A stretch of DNA of 64,000 nt from Xanthomonas campestris pv. phormiicola (GTDB taxonomy: Bacteria; Pseudomonadota; Gammaproteobacteria; Xanthomonadales; Xanthomonadaceae). The position numbers and the translations under genes are program-made. The stretch is from contig CP102593.1 of assembly GCA_025666215.1 (NCBI GenBank), positions 881,001 through 945,000 on the forward strand, written 5' to 3'. The notes below the pieces were generated by a model that was not told the origin of the DNA, ran no database searches, and saw nothing but the letters and a program-made list of their open reading frames with translations. Below, one piece after another: positions 16,329-25,009 of this stretch (position 1 is the first letter of the stretch; each line of letters starts with the position of its first letter).

Positions 16329-17740
16329 CGCATGACACTTTTGCGCGTCGCGAAGCGACGCAGTGTGTTCTGGTGGATTTCTCCCGCTCGCTGGGCAAGA
16401 CAGTGCTGCTGGCCACGGGGCTGATGGCGGTCTTCCTGTTGGCCCGCGATGGCAGCGGCAGGCCTGTCTGGATGAGTCTGGTCGCGTTGGACGGGTATCC
16501 GGATCCAGGCCGCGTCCACGGCCAATTGCTGCTGTGGTACGTGCTTGCTCTGGCCTGCCGGACCGCGCAGGTCGGTTATGTCTGCCGGTATGTCTGCCGG
16601 GCATTGCGGATCGGGTTGAGCGAGGCGTGCGTGCGGCGTGTCGTCGGCGTTCTGGCGGTGGTTGGCGCGCTGGAGAGCGCCACCTGGGCGATGCTCGTCG
16701 AGATCGCGCTGCAGAATGCCTACCGGCCGCCTTTGATCATGACGGTGCTGATCGTGCTGGTGGCGTTGGGCAACGCCCATGTGCCGCTCCTGGCGACGAT
16801 GCAACGCCTGTCTCTGGGCATGATCCTGCTGCCTTGCGTGTTGATCGCCGCGGAACTGCTGGCCCGGGCGAGGGGATCTACCGTGCGCTCGGTATTGCGA
16901 CGTTGCTGTGCGGCCTGGGGGTGTACCGGCGAGTGCGTCTGGTCAGGAACGATCTGGCCGCACAACTGCAGCGGCAATCGCTGTGCGGCGGCGCCGCCGA
17001 CCGGCTGCGAAACGATCTGCAGCAGCTCCGTCTCTCGCTGCAACGCGCCCGGCAGTCCAACACGGCGCTGTACCGCTTGATGGCCGCTGTCGGGCACGAC
17101 CTGCGCCAGCCGATCCAGGCGCAGTGCTTGTTTCTCGAGGCCCTCGCCGGCGGCGTGCTGGATGCGCGTCAACAACGCTTGCTGGACAGCGCCAAGGTCG
17201 CCGCCACGACCGCCGCCGGCATGCTGACGACGCTGCTGGATTTTTCGCGGGTCGAATTGGGCGCGTTACCTCCCAGTCCGCGCGTCTTCGCGCTGCAGCA
17301 GCTGTTGAGCAAGCTGGAGGCGGAAATGGCGCCATTGGCCGAGCTCAAGGGGCTGCGTTATCGCACCCGGGAAACCGCCAGCGTCGTGTTCTCCGATCCG
17401 GTGCTGTTGGAGCTGGTGCTCCGCAACCTCATCTCCAATGCGATCCGCTATACGGCGCGTGGCGGCGTGCCGCCGCCGTTGCGGCGATGTCAGGGTCGAC
17501 GTGATCGACACCGGAATCGGCATCGCCCCCCAGCACTACCAGACGATCTTCCAAGCCTTCCACAGGCTCGAGGGCGCCGCCGGGAACGATGGCCTGGGTC
17601 TGGGGCTGTCCATCGTCGCCACAATGGCGCGACGTCTTGGGCATTCGGTCACGGTGCTCTCGCGGGAGGGGCGCGGCAGCGCTTTCCGGCTACGCCTGCC
17701 GCTGGCCAAACCGGTGGAATCCCACCGCGCCATCTTCTAA
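16325..17740 (+). pseudogene. Membrane histidine kinase broken by two frame shifts
   Basis: The gene begins at the ATG overlapping the regulator stop. The first frame encodes an N-terminal region with about five hydrophobic segments. Near 16872-16875 (a run of four G) the homology moves to another frame, which carries the dimerisation/phosphorylation helix GHDLRQPIQ (His codon at 17095) and the N box NLISNAIRYT. Near 17467-17480 it moves back, and the last frame carries the G1 box DTGIGIAP, the G2 box GLGLGLSI and the end. As it stands, translation from the start would stop at 17080 without a catalytic core. The shifts are opposite in sign and restore the initial frame. Either this is a recent pseudogene or the sequence has two errors; neither can be excluded here. 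Confidence 0.8.
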
Positions 17741-17884
17741 ATGCGCTGGGGTGTCAGCGATACAGGCGGCGGAATCGGCCGCCGCGCGCGGTCGATGGAA
17801 AACGGCGCCGTGGCCATTCGCGATCGAGACGGCCCTGGGCCCGGTGTTCCCGCGGCGCGGCCGCGGCGTCGATCCGAAAAAGAA

Positions 17885-17907
17885 AAACGCCGGCATGGCC
17901 GGCGTTT
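17885..17907 (-). terminator. Rho-independent terminator of the H-NS-like gene
   Basis: The hairpin AACGCCGGC - loop - GCCGGCGTT is followed on the minus strand by two runs of T separated by one C. It lies 24 bp past the stop codon of the H-NS-like gene. Confidence 0.85.
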
Positions 17908-17931
17908 CCCGTTGCCGTCTGCGCTGCCGGA

Positions 17932-18399
17932 TCAGGCCTTCGGCGCGGCGCTCTTGCTGGCCTTCTTGGCCACGCGCTTGACCGCCTTCCTGGCGGTTTT
18001 CTTGGCCGGCGCGGCGGATTTGGCGGCGCCGCCGGCGATCAGGAAATCCTCGACCTTCTTGCCCTTGGCGACCAGATCGGCCAGCCAGCGCGGCTGCTTG
18101 CCGCGGCCAGTCCAGGTTTCGGCTGCATTGGCGGGATTGCGGTATTTCGGCGGCACCTTGCCCAGTTTGCGGCCCGGCTTCGGGCCCGGCTTGCCGACCG
18201 CCTTGCGGCCGCGCTTGGCGGGCGCGGCGCCAGCGAAGACTTCGTCGATGCTGTAACCGTGGCTCTTGGCCAGGCGGGCCAGCTGGGTGCGGACCTTGGC
18301 GATGGGGGTGCGCTTGGCGACGATGGTCTGCTGCTTCTTGGCCGTCTTGATGAGAGCGCCCAACTGCTTGGCCGACAGGCCACTGAGATCGATGGTCAT
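17932..18399 (-). CDS. H-NS family nucleoid protein with a Lys/Ala-rich tail
   Basis: This 155-residue protein has the H-NS family DNA-binding core: PKYRNPANAAETWTGRGKQP, then RWLADLV, around residues 83-112. The N-terminal half is a short helical oligomerisation region, and the last 25 residues are a Lys/Ala-rich tail like those of histone H1-type proteins. It should bind AT-rich or curved DNA and silence genes. A GGAG site precedes the ATG, a good sigma70 promoter lies 55-85 bp upstream and a strong terminator follows, so it is a single-gene unit. Xanthomonads have several H-NS-like proteins (the Xrv group) that affect virulence genes; which one this is cannot be decided here. It lies beside the polyketide cluster. 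Confidence 0.88.
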   Translation of the reverse strand: MTIDLSGLSAKQLGALIKTAKKQQTIVAKRTPIAKVRTQLARLAKSHGYSIDEVFAGAAPAKRGRKAVGKPGPKPGRKLGKVPPKYRNPANAAETWTGRGKQPRWLADLVAKGKKVEDFLIAGGAAKSAAPAKKTARKAVKRVAKKASKSAAPKA

Positions 18400-18453
18400 C
18401 TGTACTCCGGAAAATGGATGGTGAGCATACCGCCATTCCCTGGCTAGAGCGGA

Positions 18454-18482
18454 ATCATAATATCGCTTTATCGGATTGACAA
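18454..18482 (-). promoter_or_regulatory. Sigma70 promoter of the H-NS-like gene
   Basis: On the minus strand, -35 TTGTCA (18477-18482) and -10 TATGAT (18454-18459) are 17 bp apart and each matches five of six consensus bases. Transcription would start near 18447, about 48 bases before the ATG. The region is much more AT-rich than the genes around it. Confidence 0.7.
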
Positions 18483-18649
18483 ATATTCCGGTTATTTCGA
18501 TAAGCCGGCCGTCGCGGGATCGGTGTGCGTGATACTTATACGCGCCGAATTCCGATTGTCAAATCAAAGCGCGGTGAGGCTCCGATTCGCTCGGCATATT
18601 GGCGCGGCAAATGTCGAGGCCGTGTCGTGATGGCGGCCGCGCAAGAAAA

Positions 18650-18674
18650 AAGGCCGGGATATATTCCCGGCCTT
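18650..18674 (-). terminator. Rho-independent terminator of proS
   Basis: A 10-bp perfect stem AAGGCCGGGA/TCCCGGCCTT with a 5-base loop is followed by a run of T on the minus strand, 7 bp past the proS stop codon. Confidence 0.88.
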
Positions 18675-18680
18675 ACCGAA

Positions 18681-20375
18681 TTAACCCTGCAGGCGCGCCA
18701 GCAAGGCGGCCCGGTCCAGGCTCTCGGCCTCGCCGCCGCTGCGCGCGCGGTATTCGAAGGTGCCGGCCGCCAGCCCGCGCTCGGACACCACCACGCGGTG
18801 CGGGATGCCGATCAGTTCGATATCGGCGAACATCGCGCCGGCGCGCAGGCCGCGATCGTCGAGCGCGGCGTCCAGGCCGGACTGCTGCAGTTCGGCCAGC
18901 AGCGCCTCGCCGGCCGCGTCGATCGCCGGATCGCGCTTGGGATTGATCACGCACACCGCCACCGACCACGGCGCCATCGGCTGCGGCCAGCGGATGCCGG
19001 CCTCGTCGTGGTTCTGCTCGATCGCCGCGGCGACGATGCGCGAAATGCCGATGCCGTAGCAGCCCATCGCCATCGCCACGGTCTTGCCGTTCTCGTCCAG
19101 CACGGTGGCGTCCAGCGCCTGCGCATACTGGCGGCCGAGCTGGAACACATGGCCGACCTCGATGCCGCGCGCCAGGCGGATCTGTCCGCCGTCGTGCGCG
19201 CGTTCGCCCTCGACCACGTTGCGCAGGTCGGCCACGGTGTCCGGCTCGGGCAGGTCGCGGCCCCAGTTGACCCCGGCCAGATGGAAGCCGGCTTCGTTGG
19301 CGCCGACCACGAAATCGGCCATTGCCGCCACGTCGCGGTCGGCGACCACGCGGATCGGCTGGCTGGGGTTCAGCGGTCCGAGGAAGCCCGGCTCGCTGCC
19401 GAGGTGGGCGCGGATCTCGGCCTCGTTGGCCATGCGGTAGCCGGCCAGGCCGGCGACCTTGCCCAGCTTGATCTCGTTCACCGCGTGATCGCCGCGCACC
19501 AGCGCCAGCACGAAGACCTCGCCGGCCATCACCGCGACCGACTTGACCGTGCGCTGCAGCGCGACGCCGAGCAACTCGGCCACCGCTTCGCAGGTCTTCT
19601 GGGTGGGGGTGGCGACCTTGCGCAGCGCTTCCTGCGGCGCCGGGCGCGGCGCCGGGTCGGCGGCGACCGCGGTCTCGACATTGGCCGCGTAGTCCGAGCC
19701 GGTGGAGAACGCCAGCGAATCCTCGCCGGACTCGGCCAGCACGTGGAATTCCTGCGAGGCGTCGCCGCCGATGTCGCCCGAATCGGCCTGCACCGCGCGG
19801 AACTGCAGGCCCAGGCGGGTGAAGATGCGGCTGTAGGCGGCCTTCATGTTCTCGTATTCGCGGGCCAGGTCCTCGTCGCTGACGTGGAACGAATAGGCGT
19901 CCTTCATCAGGAACTCGCGCGCGCGCATCACCCCGAAGCGCGGCCGGATCTCGTCGCGGAACTTGGTCTGGATCTGGTAGAAATTGACCGGCAGCTGCTT
20001 GTAGCTGCTCAGTTCCTGGCGCGCGAAATCGGCGGCGGCCTCCTCGGCGGTGGGGCTGTAGCAGTATTCCTGCTCCTTGCGGTCCTTCATCCGCAGCATC
20101 AGGCCGCCGAACTTCTTCCAGCGCCCGGTGGCGTCCCACAGCTCGCGCGGCTGGATGGTCGGGAACAGCACTTCCACCGCGCCGGCGCGGTTCATTTCCT
20201 CGCGCACCACCGCTTCCACCTTGCGCAGCACGCGCAGACCCAGCGGCGACCAGGTGTACAGGCCGGAGGCGAGCTTGCGGATCATGCCGGCGCGCAGCAT
20301 CAGCCGGTGGCTGACCAGTTCGGCGTCGGCCGGAGTTTCCTTGGTGGTGTGCAGGTGGAACTGGGAAAGGCGCAT
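18681..20375 (-). CDS. proS: Prolyl-tRNA synthetase
   Basis: This 564-residue class II aminoacyl-tRNA synthetase of the bacterial type charges tRNA-Pro. Class II motif 2 is seen as [20 protein letters not shown] and motif 3 as [16 protein letters not shown]. Between them lies the inserted editing domain (about residues 225-390) that clears mischarged Ala-tRNA-Pro. The C-terminal anticodon-binding domain begins near [10 protein letters not shown]. The length matches the E. coli enzyme closely. It stands alone with a strong terminator. The gene is essential, its frame is intact and nothing is odd. Confidence 0.97.
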   Translation of the reverse strand: MRLSQFHLHTTKETPADAELVSHRLMLRAGMIRKLASGLYTWSPLGLRVLRKVEAVVREEMNRAGAVEVLFPTIQPRELWDATGRWKKFGGLMLRMKDRKEQEYCYSPTAEEAAADFARQELSSYKQLPVNFYQIQTKFRDEIRPRFGVMRAREFLMKDAYSFHVSDEDLAREYENMKAAYSRIFTRLGLQFRAVQADSGDIGGDASQEFHVLAESGEDSLAFSTGSDYAANVETAVAADPAPRPAPQEALRKVATPTQKTCEAVAELLGVALQRTVKSVAVMAGEVFVLALVRGDHAVNEIKLGKVAGLAGYRMANEAEIRAHLGSEPGFLGPLNPSQPIRVVADRDVAAMADFVVGANEAGFHLAGVNWGRDLPEPDTVADLRNVVEGERAHDGGQIRLARGIEVGHVFQLGRQYAQALDATVLDENGKTVAMAMGCYGIGISRIVAAAIEQNHDEAGIRWPQPMAPWSVAVCVINPKRDPAIDAAGEALLAELQQSGLDAALDDRGLRAGAMFADIELIGIPHRVVVSERGLAAGTFEYRARSGGEAESLDRAALLARLQG

Positions 20376-20488
20376 CGAGGGGCTTCGCTAACGGCGGGCG
20401 CCCATTTTGCCAGTCATTGCCTGGGTTGCGGGGATGCACTGCGGGGATGCGCGGGGGCTTGCGCCGTGTCCGCGTCGCCGCGGCGCGC

Positions 20489-20881
20489 TCACTCCGCGGC
20501 GGCGGGCGGCGCGCAATAGGCCTTGATCGCGGCCTCGGCCAGGCCCTTCTGCGCGTCGCGCTGGGCTTCGTCCAGTTCTCCGTCGGGCTTGCCGTCGCCG
20601 TCGCGGTCGGTCATCACCTTGCCCGGCTTGCCCAGGATGTCCAGGTTCCTGCGCGCGCTCAGGCAGTTGGCGTTCTCGGCCGGGGCGGCGATCTCGGTGG
20701 CCTCGACGGGGGCGCTGCCATGGCTGTCGACCCGCCGCGCCTGGTACTTTCCGCCCGGCGGCGGACTCTGCGAATAGTGGGTGACGCCCTGCGCATCCTT
20801 CCATTGGTACAGGGTGGCGGCGCCGGCCATGCCGCTGGCGGCGAGCAGGGACAGGCAGCAAAGCCGGGTCAGGGCGCGCAT
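20489..20881 (-). CDS. Periplasmic DUF4124 protein with an EF-hand-like loop
   Basis: The 130-residue protein has a signal peptide (MRALTRLCCLSLLAASGMAG, cleavage after AGA) followed by a DUF4124 domain, YQWKDAQGVTHYSQSPP, common in gammaproteobacterial envelope proteins of unknown role. The C-terminal half contains DRDGDGKPDGELDE, which resembles a calcium-binding EF-hand or dockerin loop. The frame is open further upstream, but the ATG at the signal peptide has a GGAG site and was chosen. It diverges from pssA across 80 bp. Function is unknown; calcium binding is only suggested by the motif. Confidence 0.8.
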   Translation of the reverse strand: MRALTRLCCLSLLAASGMAGAATLYQWKDAQGVTHYSQSPPPGGKYQARRVDSHGSAPVEATEIAAPAENANCLSARRNLDILGKPGKVMTDRDGDGKPDGELDEAQRDAQKGLAEAAIKAYCAPPAAAE

Positions 20882-20961
20882 CACGTTCTCCAGGGGGCAT
20901 GGGGCGAGGGCCGATTGCAGCACCCGCCGTCGGGCCTGGCAAGTCGATTAAACTGCCCGGC

Positions 20962-21738
20962 ATGGACCCATCCCGACCGCCTCCCCGTTCGCGCACCATC
21001 TATCTGCTGCCGAACCTGTTCACCACCGCCGGCCTGTTCTCCGGTTTCTACGCCATCATCGCCGCCGCCAACGGCCAGTTCGTGCACGCCAGCGTGGCGG
21101 TGTTCGTCGCCGCGGTGATGGACGGGCTGGACGGGCGGGTGGCGCGGCTGACCGGCACCAGCAGCGAATTCGGCGTGCAGTACGACTCGCTGGCCGACCT
21201 GGTCAGCTTCGGCATGGCCCCGGCGCTGGTGATGTACCACTGGTCGCTGTCGGCGCTGAAGTTCGACGGCAGCGTGATGGGCCGGGTCGGCTGGTCGGTG
21301 GCGTTCCTGTACGCGGCCTGCGCCGCGCTGCGCCTGGCGCGCTTCAACACCCAGGTCGGCACCGTCGACAAGCGCTGGTTCGTGGGCCTGGCCAGTCCGG
21401 CCGCGGCCGGGCTGATGATGGCCTTCGTGTGGGCGTTCGCCGACGGCAACCTGGGCTGGGACGGCGAGCAACTGCGCTACGTGGCGCTGGGCCTGACCGT
21501 GGTCGCGGCGCTGCTGATGGTCAGCCGCATCCGTTTCTGGAGTTTCAAGGGCGGTGCCGCGAAAGGCCCGCGCGCCGACCGGGTGCCGTTCCTGATGCTG
21601 GTGCTGGCGCCGGTGGTGATCGCGGTGCTGGTCATCGACCTGTCGCGCGCGCTGCTGGCGATCGGCGTGCTGTACGCCCTGTCCGGCCCCTGCTACTGGC
21701 TGTGGCGGCGCTGGCGCAAGCTGCCGGACGCGACGTGA
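20962..21738 (+). CDS. pssA: CDP-diacylglycerol-serine O-phosphatidyltransferase
   Basis: This 258-residue integral membrane enzyme of the CDP-alcohol phosphatidyltransferase family makes phosphatidylserine, the precursor of phosphatidylethanolamine. The signature DG..AR...G...D...D is present as MDGLDGRVARLTGTSSEFGV followed by QYDSLADLVSFG, with about six to eight hydrophobic segments. The start was set at MDPSRPPPRSRT; a longer reading would add 21 residues without similarity. The stop overlaps the next start (GTGA), so it heads an operon with the holD-like gene and rimI. The family also contains related alcohol transferases, but length and motif fit the type II PssA of proteobacteria. Confidence 0.93.
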   Translation: MDPSRPPPRSRTIYLLPNLFTTAGLFSGFYAIIAAANGQFVHASVAVFVAAVMDGLDGRVARLTGTSSEFGVQYDSLADLVSFGMAPALVMYHWSLSALKFDGSVMGRVGWSVAFLYAACAALRLARFNTQVGTVDKRWFVGLASPAAAGLMMAFVWAFADGNLGWDGEQLRYVALGLTVVAALLMVSRIRFWSFKGGAAKGPRADRVPFLMLVLAPVVIAVLVIDLSRALLAIGVLYALSGPCYWLWRRWRKLPDAT

Positions 21739-22244
21739 GCGAGGCGATGGCCAACGCCGCGCCGCTGTGGTCGGCCGAGCAGCACGGCTGGCTGCAGGCA
21801 TTGGGCCATACGCTCTATGTCGGGGCCGACGCCGACGTCGGCGCGGTGGTCGCGCAGCCGGCGCTGGCCGAGCAGCGCAATGCCCCTGCCGCCGACGTGG
21901 CTGCGCCGGCCAGGGCGTCCGCGCACGCGACATCGTCTCACGCGCCGCGCGCCGTAGCGCCCGCGCCTGCGGAGCCGTCGCCGCGCGGGCGCGCGCCGGC
22001 CGCGCCCGCGGACTATCCGGAGCCGCCGCGCGCGGCGCCCGCGCCGGCCGCACGCCGCGCCGGCCTGCGTCTGCCCGATCGGCTGCAGATCGCGCTGTTG
22101 CGCGCCTCCGGGCGCAATCCGAACGATCCGGCCACGCAGGCGTTGATGGCGACCTGGCCGCTGGCCGAGCTGCGCGGCAACGCCGCCGCCAAGCGCGCGC
22201 TGTGGCCGCAGCTGCGCGCGCTGCGCAAGCAGGCGCTGCGATGA
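21735..22244 (+). CDS. holD: Probable DNA polymerase III psi subunit (HolD-like)
   Basis: The 169-residue protein (165 if the ATG at 21747 is used) has three parts: an N-terminal segment WLQALGHTLYV, a low-complexity Ala/Pro linker of about 70 residues, and a C-terminal helical domain ending in LRGNAAAKRALWPQLRALRK. The end resembles the C-terminus of E. coli HolD (LRANPTARAALWQQI) and the start resembles its WQLQQLGIT chi-contact region. In E. coli holD also lies directly before rimI, as here. Psi links the chi subunit, also encoded in this window, to the clamp loader. It overlaps pssA and rimI by 4 bp each. The call rests on motifs and order, as psi is poorly conserved. Confidence 0.6.
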   Translation: MSEAMANAAPLWSAEQHGWLQALGHTLYVGADADVGAVVAQPALAEQRNAPAADVAAPARASAHATSSHAPRAVAPAPAEPSPRGRAPAAPADYPEPPRAAPAPAARRAGLRLPDRLQIALLRASGRNPNDPATQALMATWPLAELRGNAAAKRALWPQLRALRKQALR

Positions 22245-22732
22245 GCGCGCTGGGCACGGCGTCCTCGCTGGCGGCGGCGACGCTGCGCGCGTTGCGCGAG
22301 ACCGACCTGGACACGGTGATGGAGATCGAGCGCCGCGCCTATCCGTTCCCGTGGACGCGCGGCATCTTCCGCGACTGCCTGCAGGCGGGTTATCCGGGTT
22401 GGGTGCTGCTGGAGCAGGGCCAGATCGTCGGCTACGGCGTGATCAGCGTCGCCGCCGACGAGGCGCACATCCTCAACGTCTGCGTCGCGCCGGAACGGCA
22501 ATCGCGCGGCTACGGCCGCCTGCTGCTGCGTGCGCTGATCAAGTACGGCGCCGATCTGGGCGCGCGCCGCGTGTTCCTGGAAGTGCGCCCGTCCAATCCC
22601 AGCGCGATCGCGCTGTACCACAGCGAAGGCTTCAACGAGATCGGCCGCCGCCCGCGCTACTACCCGGCGGCCAACGGCCGCGAGGACGCGCTGGTGATGG
22701 CGATCGAGCTGTTCTTCGAAGGCATGTCGTAA
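22241..22732 (+). CDS. rimI: Ribosomal protein S18-alanine N-acetyltransferase
   Basis: This 163-residue GNAT acetyltransferase has the acetyl-CoA loop VAPERQSRGYGRLLLRALI, and the FLEVRPSNPSAIALYHSEGF strand-helix typical of RimI. RimI acetylates the N-terminal alanine of ribosomal protein S18. The ATG overlaps the stop of the holD-like gene, as the same pair is joined in E. coli. The N-terminus is about 12 residues longer than in E. coli RimI. The frame is intact and the fold is complete. Confidence 0.93.
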   Translation: MSALGTASSLAAATLRALRETDLDTVMEIERRAYPFPWTRGIFRDCLQAGYPGWVLLEQGQIVGYGVISVAADEAHILNVCVAPERQSRGYGRLLLRALIKYGADLGARRVFLEVRPSNPSAIALYHSEGFNEIGRRPRYYPAANGREDALVMAIELFFEGMS

Positions 22733-23321
22733 CCCGCGACGGCCTGCCGCCGCCGCCGCTCTGCGGCCGGTGTGCGCCGTTTCACTTCCGACGATTGGAG
22801 CATTTCGGCCTTGGCCGTTTTACGGCCGGCGGAATGCGGTGGGAGCGACGCCTGGTGATCCAGGGCCATCGGTCGCGATGGGCGTGATCGGTGTTGCCAG
22901 CCGCGACCGATAGACCCGGTGTCGGCCGCCCTCGCTCTGCCGAGGCCTGCCGACGATGCCGCCTGCGGCACGGTTTTTTCAGCACTTTCGGAATGCATCG
23001 CGCATTCGCGCAATGTCGCGACATGTCGTCGGGACAGCGTTGTTGTCCCGCAGCGGGAGCGGATGCGGAAGCGGCATCGCCAGCGCGTTTTGTTAGATGA
23101 CTTCCCCATATCGCAGCGTTGGATCGGGACGCGCTGCATTTGTCTCTTCCCAAGCCGAACGCGCTCCCTACAGTGCGCGCCTCTTCGGCGCTGCCCGATT
23201 CGACGGCATCAGGCGCAGTTGTCCGAAGGGACAGCGAATGCGCTCGCGTCGCTTGCGTTTTTCCGTGCTGCGGAACGCGCCGCGCGTGCGATGACTCCAC
23301 CCATGCTCACGAGGTTCCAGG
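22733..23321. other. Non-coding gap before the pectate lyase
   Basis: The 589 bp hold no convincing gene. At 22839-22915 there is a degraded form of the palindrome seen near 63208 (GGGAGCGAC ... GTCGCGA). Around 23030-23050 GGGACA ... TGTCCC can form a small hairpin. A PIP box or a Clp (CRP) site for the pectate lyase was looked for by eye and not found. Confidence 0.55.
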
Positions 23322-24473
23322 ATGAAGACACAGTCACTTATCGCATCCCCGCGCACGCTCACCCACGCGATTGCACTTGCGGTCTGCTTGGCGGGCGCCA
23401 CCGGCAGCGCCTACGCCGATGCCAGCCTGGAGGTCGCCAGCAGCGGGTGGGCGACGCAGAACGGCGGCACCAAGGGCGGCTCCAAGGCCGCGGCCGCCGA
23501 CGTCTACAGCGTCAGTACCGCCGCGCAGCTGAAGACCGCGCTGAAGGCCAGCGTCGGCAGCAACGGCCGCATCATCAAGATCACCGGCGTCATCGATATC
23601 AGCGAAGGCAAGGCGTACAGCACCACCGCGGACATGAAGAGCCGCGCGCGCCTGGACATCCCCGCCAAGACCACGCTGATCGGCATCGGCGCCAATGCGC
23701 AGATCCGTGAGGGCTATCTGTACGTCAAGGCCAACGACGTGATCATCCGCAACCTCACCATCGAGAATCCATGGGATCCGCAGCCGATCTGGGATCCGGA
23801 CGACGGCGACGCCGGCAACTGGAATGCCGAATACGACGGCCTGACCATCGAGGGCGCCAGCAACGTGTGGGTGGACCATGTCACCTTCACCGACGGGCGC
23901 CGCACCGACGACCAGAACGGCACCGCCAACGGCCGCCCCAAGCAGCATCACGACGGCGCGCTGGACGTGAAGAAGGGCGCCAACTACGTGACCATCTCGT
24001 ACTCGGCGTTCAAGTCGCACGAGAAGAACAACCTGATCGGCTCCAGCGACAGCGCCTCCGGCACCGACAGCGGCAAGCTGAAGGTGACCATCCACAACAC
24101 CCTGTTCGAGAACATTTCCGCGCGCGCGCCGCGGGTGCGTTTCGGCCAGGTGCACCTGTACAACAACTACCACGTGGGCAGCACCAGCCACGCGGTGTAT
24201 CCGTTCTCGCATGCGCATGGCGTCGGCAAGGAGTCGAAGATCTTCTCCGAGAACAACGCCTTCGACATCAGCGGCGTCAGCAGCTGCGACAAGATCGCCG
24301 CCAACTACGGCGGCAGCGTGTACCGCGATTTCGGCTCGCTGCTCAACGGCAAGGCGCTGACCTGCTCGTGGAACAACAGCATCGGCTGGACCCCGCCGTA
24401 CACCTACTCGCTGCTGCCGGCGAACCAGGTGGCGAGCGACGTCAAGGCCAAGGCCGGGGCCGGCAAGCTCTGA
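23322..24473 (+). CDS. Secreted pectate lyase, polysaccharide lyase family 1
   Basis: This 383-residue extracellular enzyme cleaves polygalacturonate by beta-elimination. A signal peptide of about 32 residues ends in GSAYA. The mature part is a parallel beta-helix with the family hallmarks: [11 protein letters not shown], the calcium-site aspartates in DGALDVKKG, and ARAPRVRFG, which carries the catalytic arginine. Repeated Asn/Ser strands (NNLIG, NNYHVG, ENNAF) are the asparagine ladder. The protein is a typical substrate of the type II secretion system encoded at 51084-62305. A GC-rich hairpin follows the stop. Pectate lyases soften plant cell walls and aid soft-rot or vascular growth. Confidence 0.95.
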   Translation: MKTQSLIASPRTLTHAIALAVCLAGATGSAYADASLEVASSGWATQNGGTKGGSKAAAADVYSVSTAAQLKTALKASVGSNGRIIKITGVIDISEGKAYSTTADMKSRARLDIPAKTTLIGIGANAQIREGYLYVKANDVIIRNLTIENPWDPQPIWDPDDGDAGNWNAEYDGLTIEGASNVWVDHVTFTDGRRTDDQNGTANGRPKQHHDGALDVKKGANYVTISYSAFKSHEKNNLIGSSDSASGTDSGKLKVTIHNTLFENISARAPRVRFGQVHLYNNYHVGSTSHAVYPFSHAHGVGKESKIFSENNAFDISGVSSCDKIAANYGGSVYRDFGSLLNGKALTCSWNNSIGWTPPYTYSLLPANQVASDVKAKAGAGKL

Positions 24474-24483
24474 GCGATGCAGG

Positions 24484-24509
24484 CCGCCGCCCGCAATGCC
24501 GGGCGGCGG
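24484..24509 (+). terminator. Hairpin terminator after the pectate lyase
   Basis: A 10-bp perfect stem CCGCCGCCCG/CGGGCGGCGG with a 6-base loop starts 11 bp after the stop codon. The following sequence is moderately T-rich without a long T run, so termination strength is uncertain. Confidence 0.6.
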
Positions 24510-24536
24510 TCGATTGTCGTTGTCGAGGAGTTCCCG

Positions 24537-24989
24537 CTACAGCCAGCGGCGCACGCGCCGGCAGTACTGCGCATACTCGGCGCCGAAGCGTTCGCGCAAT
24601 GCCGCTTCTTCGCGCGGAATCTGCACACGACCGACATACAGCAGATAGAGCGCCAGGGCGAGACCCGCGGCCGGATGGCCGAGGCACAGCATCCAGCCCA
24701 GCAGGATCAGCGCATGCCCCAGGTACATGGGGTTGCGCGAATAGCGATGCAGTCCGGATTGCACCAGGGCGCTGGCGCGCTGCGGATGCAGCGGATTGAC
24801 CGTGGTCCCGGCGCGACGGAAATGCAGCTTGGGCACCACGTTGGCGATCACTCCGGCAACGATCACCGCTGCGCCCAGCGGGCGTTGGCCGGTCAGGAGC
24901 AGCGTCGCCGCCGGCCAGGCATGTGCGGCGCCCCATGCGCACAGCGCGCCGGCAACCACGATCAGCGGCGGCGGCACGCGCAGCCTCAT
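24537..24989 (-). CDS. Isoprenylcysteine/phospholipid methyltransferase-like membrane protein
   Basis: This 150-residue membrane protein of the ICMT/PEMT superfamily has four or five hydrophobic segments, the SRNPMYLGH motif that contacts S-adenosylmethionine, and the conserved C-terminal EEAALRERFGAEYAQYCRRV tail. Such proteins methylate carboxylates or lipid head groups at the membrane; the substrate of the bacterial versions is usually unknown. It starts 20 bp after the valS stop on the same strand and may be read from the valS message. The start ATG was chosen because the hydrophobic N-terminus begins there. Confidence 0.85.
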   Translation of the reverse strand: MRLRVPPPLIVVAGALCAWGAAHAWPAATLLLTGQRPLGAAVIVAGVIANVVPKLHFRRAGTTVNPLHPQRASALVQSGLHRYSRNPMYLGHALILLGWMLCLGHPAAGLALALYLLYVGRVQIPREEAALRERFGAEYAQYCRRVRRWL

Positions 24990-25009
24990 GCGCGGAGGCC
25001 GTCCGTGAT

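Noticed and set aside
16363..18447. The 694-codon plus-strand frame taken as one protein.
   Set aside because: Only its middle part has kinase motifs. Its start is out of frame with the membrane domain and its end runs antisense through the H-NS-like gene, so it is part of a frame-shifted kinase.
18525..20519. Long plus-strand frame over proS.
   Set aside because: Antisense shadow of a complete prolyl-tRNA synthetase.
23160..23321. Possible PIP box (TTCG-type pair) or Clp site before the pectate lyase.
   Set aside because: TTCGG and TTCGA are present but about 10 bases apart instead of 15, and no TGTGA-N6-TCACA-like sequence was found.
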